Origin: Actinocrispum wychmicini
Lineage (GTDB): Bacteria > Actinomycetota > Actinomycetes > Mycobacteriales > Pseudonocardiaceae
Length of the DNA stretch: 64,000 nt
Assembly: GCF_004345645.1 (NCBI RefSeq)
Contig: NZ_SLWS01000016.1
Location: 1 to 64,000 of the forward strand
Direction: 5' to 3'
The position numbers were made by a program, and so were the translations under genes. Each line of letters opens with the position of its first letter. Positions within the stretch are counted from its first letter, which is position 1. Below are positions 17,634 to 24,842 of this stretch, piece after piece. A model generated the notes under the pieces. The model was not told the DNA's origin and searched no databases. It saw nothing but the letters and a program-made list of their open reading frames with translations.

Positions 17634-18500
17634 CCGAACAGCTTCGCACGAACAACCCAACCCAACGCCAGTGCGGTACGCACAGCCAACCACCAAAAAT
17701 TCTGCGCCACCCCCACAGCAGAGAACCGCCAACGAAAATCACAAACTCCCGGAAAGCGAGACACGCAGACAACACCGACGCGGAGGGGGAGAAGGAGGAG
17801 AGGAGCCCGCGGCAGCGGGTGAGGAGGCGGCGAAGCCGCCGAAGGCGCGGGTCAGCTGGAAGCTGGCGGTGTGCGGGGTGAGGCGGCGAAGCCGCAGGAG
17901 GCGTGGGCCCAGCCGGGAGCCAGCGGCAGCCGGCGAAGCTGGGAAGTGAGGCGGCAAAGCCGCCGGGGTGTGGGGCTGGGAGTTGGTGGTGAGTAGTGAG
18001 CCGGCGAAGCAGCCGGAGGTGTGGGTCGGCTGGAAGCTGGCGGGGTGACGCGGCGAAGCCGCAGGGGTGTGGGGGCTGGAGCTGGTAATGCAGGGGTGGG
18101 TCTGCCAGGAGCCGGTGAAGCTGGGAAGTGAGGCGGCAAAGCCGCCGGGGTGTGGAGCTGGGAGTTGGTGGTGAGTAATGAGGCGGCGGAGCCGCCGGAG
18201 GCGCGGGTTGGCTGGAAGCTGGCGGTGTGCGGGGTGACGCGGCGAAGCCGCAGGGGTGTGGGGGCTGGAGCTGGTAATGCAGGGGTGGGTCTGCCAGGAG
18301 CCGGTGAAGCTGGAAAGCGAGGCGGCAAAGCCGCCAGGGTGTAGAGCTGGGAGTTGGTGGTGGGTGATGAGCCGGCGAAGCAGCCGGAGGTGTGGGTGGG
18401 CTGGAAGCTGGCGGTGTGCGGGGTGAGGCGGCGAAGCCGCCGGGGTGTGGGTTGGCTGGGAGTTGGTGGTGTGGTGATGAGGCGGCGGAGCCGCCGATGG

Positions 18501-18560
18501 GCTGGGAAGCGAGGCGGCGAAGCCGCACGTGGGGGGTCTGGGGGGCTCGGCCCCCCAAAA
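18501..18560 (+). repeat. Dispersed palindromic repeat, copy 1
   Basis: A segment with GCTGGGAAGCGAGGC, the GCGGCGAAGCCGC hairpin, CACGTGGGGGG and the strong hairpin GGGGGGC-TCG-GCCCCCC (18540-18556). It is closely matched in inverse orientation at 47322-47385. It closes the minisatellite block. Confidence 0.8.
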
Positions 18561-18620
18561 TGATCCAGAGCGACCCAGCGAAGGTGCGAAGCACCGAGCA
18601 GGGCAAGCCTGGAGCTCTGG

Positions 18621-18659
18621 GGCCCCCTGGAGCCTTGGTGCGCTTGGCTCCAGGGGGCC
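18621..18659. terminator. Perfect 14-bp hairpin
   Basis: GGCCCCCTGGAGCC (18621-18634) pairs with 18646-18659 over an 11-nt loop. Without a U-run it is not a classical terminator, but it lies 118 bp beyond the stop of the next leftward gene and may end its transcript. Confidence 0.5.
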
Positions 18660-18776
18660 TCTCCCCGGTCCCCACCGGTAGATCCACTATGGACTTTTCT
18701 TGATCCAGACGCCACCGGTGTCCCCCGATCGTGGCATGTCGGGCGTGGTCCACCTTGGACACAGCGGGTGCAGGGG

Positions 18777-19076
18777 TCAGTCCAGGACGCGGTAGGTGCC
18801 GAGGATTTCGAATGGTTGTGGCGCGGGGGCGGTTCCCACTGCCCACTTGGCGACGGTCGCTTGCAGTTGGCGCGCCTCCTCGATGCCGGGGAGGGGGTTC
18901 TCGACGTTTTCGTCCAGTGCGAGCAGGGCGATGAATTCGTTGGCGTTCCGTAGGTAGGCGTATCGGATGCCGTCCGGTTGCTGGGTCGCCACGGCGGCGA
19001 AGGCGTTCTCCACGGCGGTGGCGACTTCGGTCACGCCTTCGTCGGCGACCTGGTATCGAATCATCAGTACGGGCAT
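18777..19076 (-). CDS. Hypothetical protein, possibly ferredoxin-like (ABM) fold
   Basis: A 99-aa protein starting MPVLMIRYQVADEGVTEVATAVENAF, with AAVATQQPDGIRYAYLRNANEFIALLALDE. The pattern of a leading strand, helix, and Arg-Tyr-Ala-Tyr strand resembles small dimeric alpha/beta-barrel proteins of the antibiotic biosynthesis monooxygenase type, but no catalytic residue is recognisable. AAGGAGAAGCC before ATG 19076 is a good ribosome-binding site. It is divergent from NDH-2. Confidence 0.7.
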   Translation of the reverse strand: MPVLMIRYQVADEGVTEVATAVENAFAAVATQQPDGIRYAYLRNANEFIALLALDENVENPLPGIEEARQLQATVAKWAVGTAPAPQPFEILGTYRVLD

Positions 19077-19238
19077 GGCTTCTCCTTGTGTGGTTCGTTG
19101 ACCTTGCCAGCGTCGTTGAGCGCTGGGGCCGCCGTCCAATACCCGCGTCCATAACCAGATGGCATGGGACTTAGGTCCCGGACCGGAATCCCGCCAGGGA
19201 GGGAGGACTCGCGGCCGGGCGGGGAGCAGTCTCGGGGC

Positions 19239-20567
19239 ATGACAAAGATCCTGATCGTCGGCGGCGGGTACGTCGGGCTCTACACCGCCCTGCGGTTGCG
19301 GCGGCGGTTGCGGCCCGGTGAGGCGGAGATCACGGTTGTCGACCCGCAGCCGAACATGACCTACCAACCGTTCCTGCCCGAGGCCGCGGCCGGCTCAGTC
19401 GAACCGAGGCACGTTGTGGTGCCGTTGCGGCGCTTGCTGCCTGGGTGCCGGGTCGTCACCGGCAAGGTCACAGGGGTGGACCACGAGGCGAAGACCGCGA
19501 CTGTGGTGCCCGCCGAGGGGGTGCCGACGGCGATGTCGTACGACGTGCTGGTGCTCGCCGCGGGCTCGGTGTCGCGGACGTTGCCGGTGCCCGGCCTGGC
19601 TGAGTCGGGCATCGGGTTCGGCACTGTCGGCGAGGCCATCTACCTGCGCAACCACGTGCTGTCGCGGCTGGACGTGGCATCCAGCTCGGACGACCCGGGG
19701 CAGCGGCGGCGGGCGTTGACGTTCGTGGTGGTCGGCGGTGGGTACGCGGGGGTGGAGGTGTTCGGCGAACTGGAGGACATGGCCCGCTACGCCATGAAAG
19801 TCCACTCTGGACTGTCGCATGCGGACATGCGGTGGGTGCTCGTTGAGGCGTCCGGCCGGATCCTGCCCGAGGTCGCCCCGGCGATGTCGGACTACACCGT
19901 CAAGCGGCTGGTCAAGCGCGGCATGGAGGTCAAGCTCGACACCACGGTCACCTCGATGGTCGACGGACACGTCGTGCTCTCGTCGGGGGAGGAGTTCGAC
20001 GCGGACACGGTCGTGTGGACCGCCGGTGTGAAGGCCAATCCGTTGGCGATGCGGTCGGGCATGCCGATCGACTTCCGCGGTCGGCTGATCTGCACGGATA
20101 CCCTGCGGGCTAGGGGGCTGCAGGGCATCTGGAGCGCTGGCGACTGTGCGGCGGTCCCTGATCTGTCCGGAGTGGACGCGATCTGCTCGCCGAGCGCTCA
20201 GCACGCCGTCCGGCAGGCGAAGGTGCTCGCCGACAACATCGTCGCGTCCCTGCGGGGCAAGCCGCTCAAGCCGTACCGGCACCGCCACGTCGGCTCGGTC
20301 GCCAGCCTCGGCCTGCACAAGGGGGTGGCCCAGGTGTACGGGATCAAGCTGCGCGGCTGGCCCGCCTGGCTGATGCACCGGGCGTACCACTGGAGCCGCG
20401 TGCCCACCGCCGGCCGCAAGCTGCGGGTCCTGCTCGACTGGCTCACCACGTCACTGACCCGCCGCGAAATCGTCTCCCTCGGCGAGATCCAGTCGCCCCG
20501 GCGGGACTGGGAGGTGTTGGTCCGAGAGACAGGTCACACCCTGAGCCGGAACACATCGATAGGGTGA
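19239..20567 (+). CDS. ndh: Type II NADH dehydrogenase
   Basis: A 442-aa single-subunit NADH:quinone oxidoreductase, passing electrons from NADH to menaquinone without proton pumping. Two dinucleotide folds are visible: GGGYVGLYTALRLR at the N-terminus (FAD) and FVVVGGGYAGVEVFGEL near residue 165 (NADH). Other signs are YDVLVLAAGS, the FAD site GIWSAGDCA, and a C-terminal amphipathic segment (LRVLLDWLTTSLTRREIV) for membrane attachment. ATG at 19239 is chosen as the fold begins at once. Confidence 0.9.
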   Translation: MTKILIVGGGYVGLYTALRLRRRLRPGEAEITVVDPQPNMTYQPFLPEAAAGSVEPRHVVVPLRRLLPGCRVVTGKVTGVDHEAKTATVVPAEGVPTAMSYDVLVLAAGSVSRTLPVPGLAESGIGFGTVGEAIYLRNHVLSRLDVASSSDDPGQRRRALTFVVVGGGYAGVEVFGELEDMARYAMKVHSGLSHADMRWVLVEASGRILPEVAPAMSDYTVKRLVKRGMEVKLDTTVTSMVDGHVVLSSGEEFDADTVVWTAGVKANPLAMRSGMPIDFRGRLICTDTLRARGLQGIWSAGDCAAVPDLSGVDAICSPSAQHAVRQAKVLADNIVASLRGKPLKPYRHRHVGSVASLGLHKGVAQVYGIKLRGWPAWLMHRAYHWSRVPTAGRKLRVLLDWLTTSLTRREIVSLGEIQSPRRDWEVLVRETGHTLSRNTSIG

Positions 20568-20599
20568 CTTGTTGCCCTGGTGTCGGGCGAGGAGGCGCT

Positions 20600-21229
20600 G
20601 TGCGGTTCTTTCTGGACAACGGCATCACCCTGTTGGGGCAAAGGACGTCCTTTGCCGAACTGATCGGGCAGATCTTCGCCCTGGCGGTGGTGTTCCTCGC
20701 CAAGGTCCGCACGCTGTGGACCTGGCCCGTCCAGGTCGCCGCGACCGTGCTGCTGTTCAGCGTGTACGTGTCCGCGCACCTTGGCGGCCTCGCCGCCCGC
20801 CAGATCATCATCCTGCTGATCTCCATCTACGGCTGGTGGGCATGGACCCGTCGCCGCGACCCCGTGTACGGCGTGACCGTGCGCGAGGGCACCGCGCGGG
20901 AACGGCTGGCCATCGTCGCGGTCCTCGCGGTCGGGACCGTCGCCGGGGCGCTCCTGCTGCAGGCGTTGAACGCCTCGTGGGCGCCTTGGCCGGACGCGGG
21001 GATCTTCGTCGGCACCGCCGTCGCGTTCGCCGTCCAGGGCCGTGGCCTGGTCGACTTCTGGCTGGTCTGGCTCGCGGTCGACGCGGTCGGCGTGCCCCTG
21101 CAGATCGCGTCGCACCTGTGGTTCAGCGCCATGGTGTACATCGTGTTCGCCGCCCTGGTGATCTGGGGCTACGTGGACTGGCGGCGAACGGCCAAACGGC
21201 CTGGGGTGGCCGTGGCCGCGGCCAGCTGA
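20600..21229 (+). CDS. pnuC: PnuC-like nicotinamide mononucleotide/riboside transporter
   Basis: A 209-aa protein with about seven membrane helices. The family pattern is in IIILLISIYGWWAW and GLVDFWLVWLAVDAVGVPLQI. PnuC-like (SWEET-like) carriers let nicotinamide riboside or related vitamins enter. GTG at 20600 has GGAGG six nt before it. It follows ndh by 32 nt, and the pair fits an NAD(H)-linked operon: one spends NADH, the other brings in an NAD precursor. Vitamin specificity is not certain. No riboswitch is visible upstream. Confidence 0.8.
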   Translation: MRFFLDNGITLLGQRTSFAELIGQIFALAVVFLAKVRTLWTWPVQVAATVLLFSVYVSAHLGGLAARQIIILLISIYGWWAWTRRRDPVYGVTVREGTARERLAIVAVLAVGTVAGALLLQALNASWAPWPDAGIFVGTAVAFAVQGRGLVDFWLVWLAVDAVGVPLQIASHLWFSAMVYIVFAALVIWGYVDWRRTAKRPGVAVAAAS

Positions 21230-21236
21230 CTCTCGG

Positions 21237-21908
21237 TCAGTTCAGGCCGAACCGGCCGATCCGCCGCCCCGACCCGCGTTGCCAGACCGGCCAGCTGCTG
21301 ACCGGCACCGGACTGGGAATGGTCAACGGCTTCGCGTACGACAACATGCTCAACAGGTCGGTGGGCGGCGGCTCGTGCGGCGGCTCCGGCCGCCGAACCG
21401 GCTGGGACGGCTGCTCGACTTCGACGGGCAGCGGCCGGACCGGCTTCGGGGTGGGCTCCGGGAGGTGCGGCACCACGGCCTGGATCTTGAGCAGGTCGTT
21501 GGCCGCCATCCGCAGAGCGCCGACCGCGTCGACCGCCACCGCCCGCAGTTGGTCACGCCAACGCGGCAGGCTTTCCCGGGCCGCCTGCGCGGGCAGGGAC
21601 AGGGGATCCTGGGCGATGCAGTCGAGCGCGTCCGTGGCCAGTCCGCGGGTGGTGGCCAAGGTCTGCTGGTACAGGTCGAGTGCCAGGCCCGCCTCGTCAT
21701 GGCGGTCCGACGCGCGCTGGCATTGCTTCACCAGAGCCGACGTGACGTTGTCGTGGCCGTCCGCCGCCGCGCCCGTCCAGTCGTACGCCTGCGTCCGCCG
21801 GACCGCGGACAACAGGTCGCGCAGCTCGGCCAGCCGGCGTCGTTCCGCGTCGATCTTGATCGGATCACCGGCGAACTGATCCCACCACCACGCCCGGTCG
21901 AACGTCAT
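21237..21908 (-). CDS. WXG100-like type VII secretion-associated protein with Pro-rich tail
   Basis: A 223-aa protein. Residues 1-140 are helical and start MTFDRAWWWDQFAGDP; the turn YDWTGAAADGHDNV sits where WXG proteins have W-x-G. A proline-rich tail follows (PEPTPKPVRP... EPPHEPPPTDLL), ending near IGRFGLN. It lies 7 nt after the small gene 21916-22221, likely as an operon. Possibly an exported substrate or chaperone of an ESX system; no ESX core gene is in the window. Confidence 0.7.
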   Translation of the reverse strand: MTFDRAWWWDQFAGDPIKIDAERRRLAELRDLLSAVRRTQAYDWTGAAADGHDNVTSALVKQCQRASDRHDEAGLALDLYQQTLATTRGLATDALDCIAQDPLSLPAQAARESLPRWRDQLRAVAVDAVGALRMAANDLLKIQAVVPHLPEPTPKPVRPLPVEVEQPSQPVRRPEPPHEPPPTDLLSMLSYAKPLTIPSPVPVSSWPVWQRGSGRRIGRFGLN

Positions 21909-21915
21909 CGTCGGC

Positions 21916-22221
21916 TCAGTTCTCGAGCTCGCGCGCCAGGTCGTCGATGCGTTCGGCAAGCGCCGCGTCGGTGGCCCGGTAGCGGGCGGCGGCCTGCTGG
22001 TACCTGTCCGCCAGCTCACCCCAGTCCCGGCTGAGGACGTCGAGCGCCTGGCGGGAGGCGGCCTGGAACTCGGCCAACGCGGCGGCCAGGTCGTCATCCC
22101 CGAGCGTCCGGTCCGCCAGCTCCCAGCGGGTGGCCGGATGCGACACGAGTTCCTCCTGCTGGCTCAACGCGGCGTTCGCGGCGCGGTCCAGCCCGCCCGG
22201 CTCGACCGTGAAGCCGTCCAT
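21916..22221 (-). CDS. Small helical type VII secretion-like protein (EspC/WXG100-like)
   Basis: A 101-aa protein, MDGFTVEPGGLDRAANAALSQ..., nearly all alpha-helical with a WGELADRYQQAAARYRATDAAL segment, in the size range of WXG100/EspC-like proteins. A good ribosome-binding site (AGGGGAGGACG) precedes ATG 22221. It probably pairs with the product of the next gene. Confidence 0.75.
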   Translation of the reverse strand: MDGFTVEPGGLDRAANAALSQQEELVSHPATRWELADRTLGDDDLAAALAEFQAASRQALDVLSRDWGELADRYQQAAARYRATDAALAERIDDLARELEN

Positions 22222-22248
22222 GACCGACGTCCTCCCCTGAGATCGGTG

Positions 22249-23049
22249 CTAATGCTCTCGCTCGGCCAGTTCGCGGACGATATCCGGCGTGAGGTACATG
22301 ACCTCGCCCAAATGCGGATCGACGAGCAGTCCCACCGGTTCGCCCGTCGCATACACGTTTTCTATCAGATCCCGCGCGGACAGGCTAAGCCATTCTCCCG
22401 TGTCGGCGCCCATATCCGTGGCCAGCTTGTTGATACTGGTGAAGACCTTGATCCATTTTCCGTGGCCGGGCACATCCAGCGCCGGCAGGGCGCCGGGCTC
22501 GTCGGGTCGGGAAAGGTAGAGGTCGTTGGCGATGAAACGCTCGAGCTGCTCGTTTGACGGACAGTTGTCCCGCGGTGGCCAGGCCGCGGGCAACCTCGCC
22601 AGATGCTTTCGCTCAGCAACTATGATGTGGTCGATGTCGGCTGGGGACAACGGTTCGGCGCCGCCGTGTACAACCCGCCTAAGTGCGGGTTGTACCTCTT
22701 TTTGCAGAGTGCGGTAACTCGCGGAGGGTGAGTATCCGCGTGCGCGCGTCAGGTCGGCCAGTTTGACCCGGCGCTCGTCGTACCCGTCCGCGCACAGCCG
22801 CAGGTCGTAGGACATGTTCAGGAGCACCTCGCCGACCAGGCGGGCCTTGGGGGACAGGGTGTCGAGTACCCGCCGGACCTGGCCGATGACCTTCGCTCGA
22901 ACCGTCTCGACCGTGTCCTGGGGTGCGATATGCCATGCGGCGCGAACTTCGGCCACGAGCACTTCACCGAGACTGTCGCGCCGCACACCTGCGTGCACAT
23001 GCAACCGGCCGATTGTCTCGGTGATGCCCCCGTCGTCTGACGGTCCCAT
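22249..23049 (-). CDS. Hypothetical protein with SseB/SAV_915-like C-terminal domain
   Basis: A 266-aa protein. The C-terminal third (ALDVPGHGKWIKVFTSINKL, EWLSLSARDLIENV, GEPVGLLVDPHLGEVMYLTP) resembles SseB-type domains found beside type VII and effector genes. Residues 1-150 are helical with a possible HTH-like stretch (LTRARGYSPSASYRTLQKEV). It is upstream of the two WXG-like genes, spaced 27 nt, so likely their operon leader. Confidence 0.7.
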   Translation of the reverse strand: MGPSDDGGITETIGRLHVHAGVRRDSLGEVLVAEVRAAWHIAPQDTVETVRAKVIGQVRRVLDTLSPKARLVGEVLLNMSYDLRLCADGYDERRVKLADLTRARGYSPSASYRTLQKEVQPALRRVVHGGAEPLSPADIDHIIVAERKHLARLPAAWPPRDNCPSNEQLERFIANDLYLSRPDEPGALPALDVPGHGKWIKVFTSINKLATDMGADTGEWLSLSARDLIENVYATGEPVGLLVDPHLGEVMYLTPDIVRELAEREH

Positions 23050-23365
23050 TGTCGATCCACCCCATCCGCACCAGGGGAGGTGAGTGTAAACGAGCGGATC
23101 AACCGCTCGGTCACGTGCTCCGCCACTGGGCGCGGCCGTGTTCGGGGGCGATGATCAGGCTTTTTGTCATTTTCCTGTCATCTTGTTCGCGTGCGGTTTT
23201 CGATATCCGGTCGATAACATGTCAGATTCCGGGTGGACATGTCAGATGTCATATTGTTGTCAGCCGGGTTCCCGATACCTGTACTTGCCCATCGGCGCTG
23301 TCGGCCAGATATCGATGATTCACTGGACGTCACAAAACTCCGCACGATCATCGGATGTGACGTTG
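23050..23365. promoter_or_regulatory. Low-GC intergenic region with an 11-bp direct repeat
   Basis: 316 bp with lower GC than its surroundings. ACATGTCAGAT occurs at 23217-23227 and 23237-23247, start-to-start 20 bp, about two helical turns, on the same face of the DNA. It may be the binding site of an activator for the rightward genes. No RNA gene is evident. Confidence 0.45.
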
Positions 23366-23575
23366 ATGAACGCCTATGTCGACCTGCTGCTGGTTTTTCT
23401 GTTCGGTTGCCAGAGCGGCTACCTTCTTACCCGTCGCTGGTGTAGCCGGCGGGTGCTCGACACGTACGCGGCTGTGGACCACTTCCGCCAGATCCTGGAC
23501 GTCCACCAGGTTCCCGGGCACATTCGACAGGGCGGCTCGGCACCCGAGTCCTGCCGTTGTCGGTGTCGAAGGTGA
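23366..23575 (+). CDS. Possible small membrane protein
   Basis: A 69-codon frame starting MNAYVDLLLVFLFGCQSGYL, which looks like one membrane helix followed by an amphipathic segment (RRVLDTYAAVDHFRQILDV) and a Cys/Arg end. The ribosome-binding site is weak. It ends 8 nt before the MFS gene. It may be real or may be a leader; composition is protein-like. Confidence 0.4.
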   Translation: MNAYVDLLLVFLFGCQSGYLLTRRWCSRRVLDTYAAVDHFRQILDVHQVPGHIRQGGSAPESCRCRCRR

Positions 23576-23582
23576 GGTACTC

Positions 23583-24842
23583 GTGGGGGACGAGCGGTTG
23601 CCGCGCGAGGTGTGGATCCTGCTGGCGGCCGTGTTCCTGGTCGCGATGGGGTACGGCGTCATCTCGCCGGTGCTGCCCGCGCTGGCCGCGAGCTTCAACG
23701 TCGGGGTCACCGCGGCGTCGTTCGTGATCAGCGCGTACTCGGTGGTGCGCCTGGTGTTCGCGCCGTTCGGTGGACGGCTGGTGGCCCGGTTCTCCGAACG
23801 CCCGGTGTACCTGGCCGGCCTGACGATCGCCGCCGTTGCCACTGCGGCGTGCGCGTGGGCCGGGTCGTACTGGCAACTGCTCGCGTTCCGGTCGTTCGGC
23901 GGCATCGGCTCGGTGATGTTCACCGTGGCCGGGTTGACCCTGGTGCTCCGGCTGACCCCGGTCGGCCTGCGCGGCCGCGTCTCCAGCTTGTGGGCCACGA
24001 GTTTCCTGCTCGGCAACATCTGCGGACCGGCTCTCGGCGGCCTGGTCGCCGGGGTGTCCACCCGGCTGCCCTTCATCGGGTACGGCGTGGCCACGCTCGC
24101 CGCCGCGTTCCTGAGTTGGCTGTTGCTGCGGAGATCCACCCGAGTCGCCCCCGGGGCCACCCTGGAGATCCCAGAAATGCCGGTGCGTCAAGCGCTCCGC
24201 AGCAGGGCGTACCTGGCCGTGCTGGGGGCGTCGTTCGTGTACGGCTGGATGGTCATCGGCGTGCGGTTCGCGCTGGTGCCGCTGTTCGTCGTGGTGGAGT
24301 TGAAGCGGGACGACGTCGTCGCCGGGACGTCGTTGACCCTGTTCGCGGTCGGCACCGGGTCAGTCGTCCTGCTCGCCGGACGGCTCGTGGACCGGCGTGG
24401 TCGTAAACCGCTCGCGCTCGCCGGGCTCGTGGTCATCGCGATCGGCGCTCTCGCGCTCGGGTTCGCACCGTCCACGCCGCTGTTCATGGTCGCGTCACTG
24501 ATCGGCGGCATCGGCTCCGGGCTGCTCAACCCCGCCCTCACGGCCACTGTGGCAGACGTCGTCGGGGTCGACCGGCGCGGCGGGACCGTGCTCGCGTTCT
24601 TCCAGATGGCCGGTGACCTCGGTGGCATCGCCGGCCCGCTGGTGGCCGGCGCGATCGCGGACAACTGGTCCTACCAGGCCGCGTTCACGGCCACCGGGGT
24701 CGTGGCCGTGCTGTCCGCCGGATTCTGGCTGACGGCGCCGGAGACCCTGGTGGGCGGCCGCGAACCGCCCACCAGGCCACCGACTCAGGCCGAGCCGGGA
24801 TCCGACGTCTGCGGGCCGGCCGCGGACACGTCGTCCAGCTGA
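23583..24842 (+). CDS. MFS transporter
   Basis: A 419-aa polytopic exporter with 12 predicted helices. The loop 2-3 motif region is FAPFGGRLVARFSERPVYLAGL and motif C-like GNICGPALGGLVAG suggests a drug/proton antiporter. GTG at 23583 follows GGTGAGGT. Its last 58 nt overlap the end of the convergent aceE gene. Substrate unknown. Confidence 0.85.
   Translation: MGDERLPREVWILLAAVFLVAMGYGVISPVLPALAASFNVGVTAASFVISAYSVVRLVFAPFGGRLVARFSERPVYLAGLTIAAVATAACAWAGSYWQLLAFRSFGGIGSVMFTVAGLTLVLRLTPVGLRGRVSSLWATSFLLGNICGPALGGLVAGVSTRLPFIGYGVATLAAAFLSWLLLRRSTRVAPGATLEIPEMPVRQALRSRAYLAVLGASFVYGWMVIGVRFALVPLFVVVELKRDDVVAGTSLTLFAVGTGSVVLLAGRLVDRRGRKPLALAGLVVIAIGALALGFAPSTPLFMVASLIGGIGSGLLNPALTATVADVVGVDRRGGTVLAFFQMAGDLGGIAGPLVAGAIADNWSYQAAFTATGVVAVLSAGFWLTAPETLVGGREPPTRPPTQAEPGSDVCGPAADTSSS

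Larger units (their letters stand above)
17634..18776. repeat. Long non-coding region with minisatellite-like repeats
   Basis: About 1.1 kb without a credible gene. From about 17820 to 18500 a unit of 182-189 bp occurs about three times (for example the segments around 17935, 18117 and 18306, and those at 18062 and 18251). Inside each unit the small hairpin GCGGCGAAGCCGC or a variant (GGCGGAGCC, GGCAAAGCC) recurs every 50-70 bp. Long frames cross it on the minus strand, but their products are only Pro/Ala/Ser repeats, so they are judged accidental. Confidence 0.8.

Noticed and set aside
17820..18500. CRISPR array
   Set aside because: Units of 182-189 bp are imperfect as a whole without repeat/spacer division.
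17593..19152. A 519-codon open frame on the minus strand
   Set aside because: It is Pro/Ala/Ser low-complexity from the repeat unit, crosses the 5' end of fasR and the 3' end of the gene at 18777, and has no ribosome-binding site or domain.
20568..20599. Riboswitch upstream of the PnuC-like gene
   Set aside because: The gap after ndh is only 32 nt, too short for known NAD or other riboswitches.
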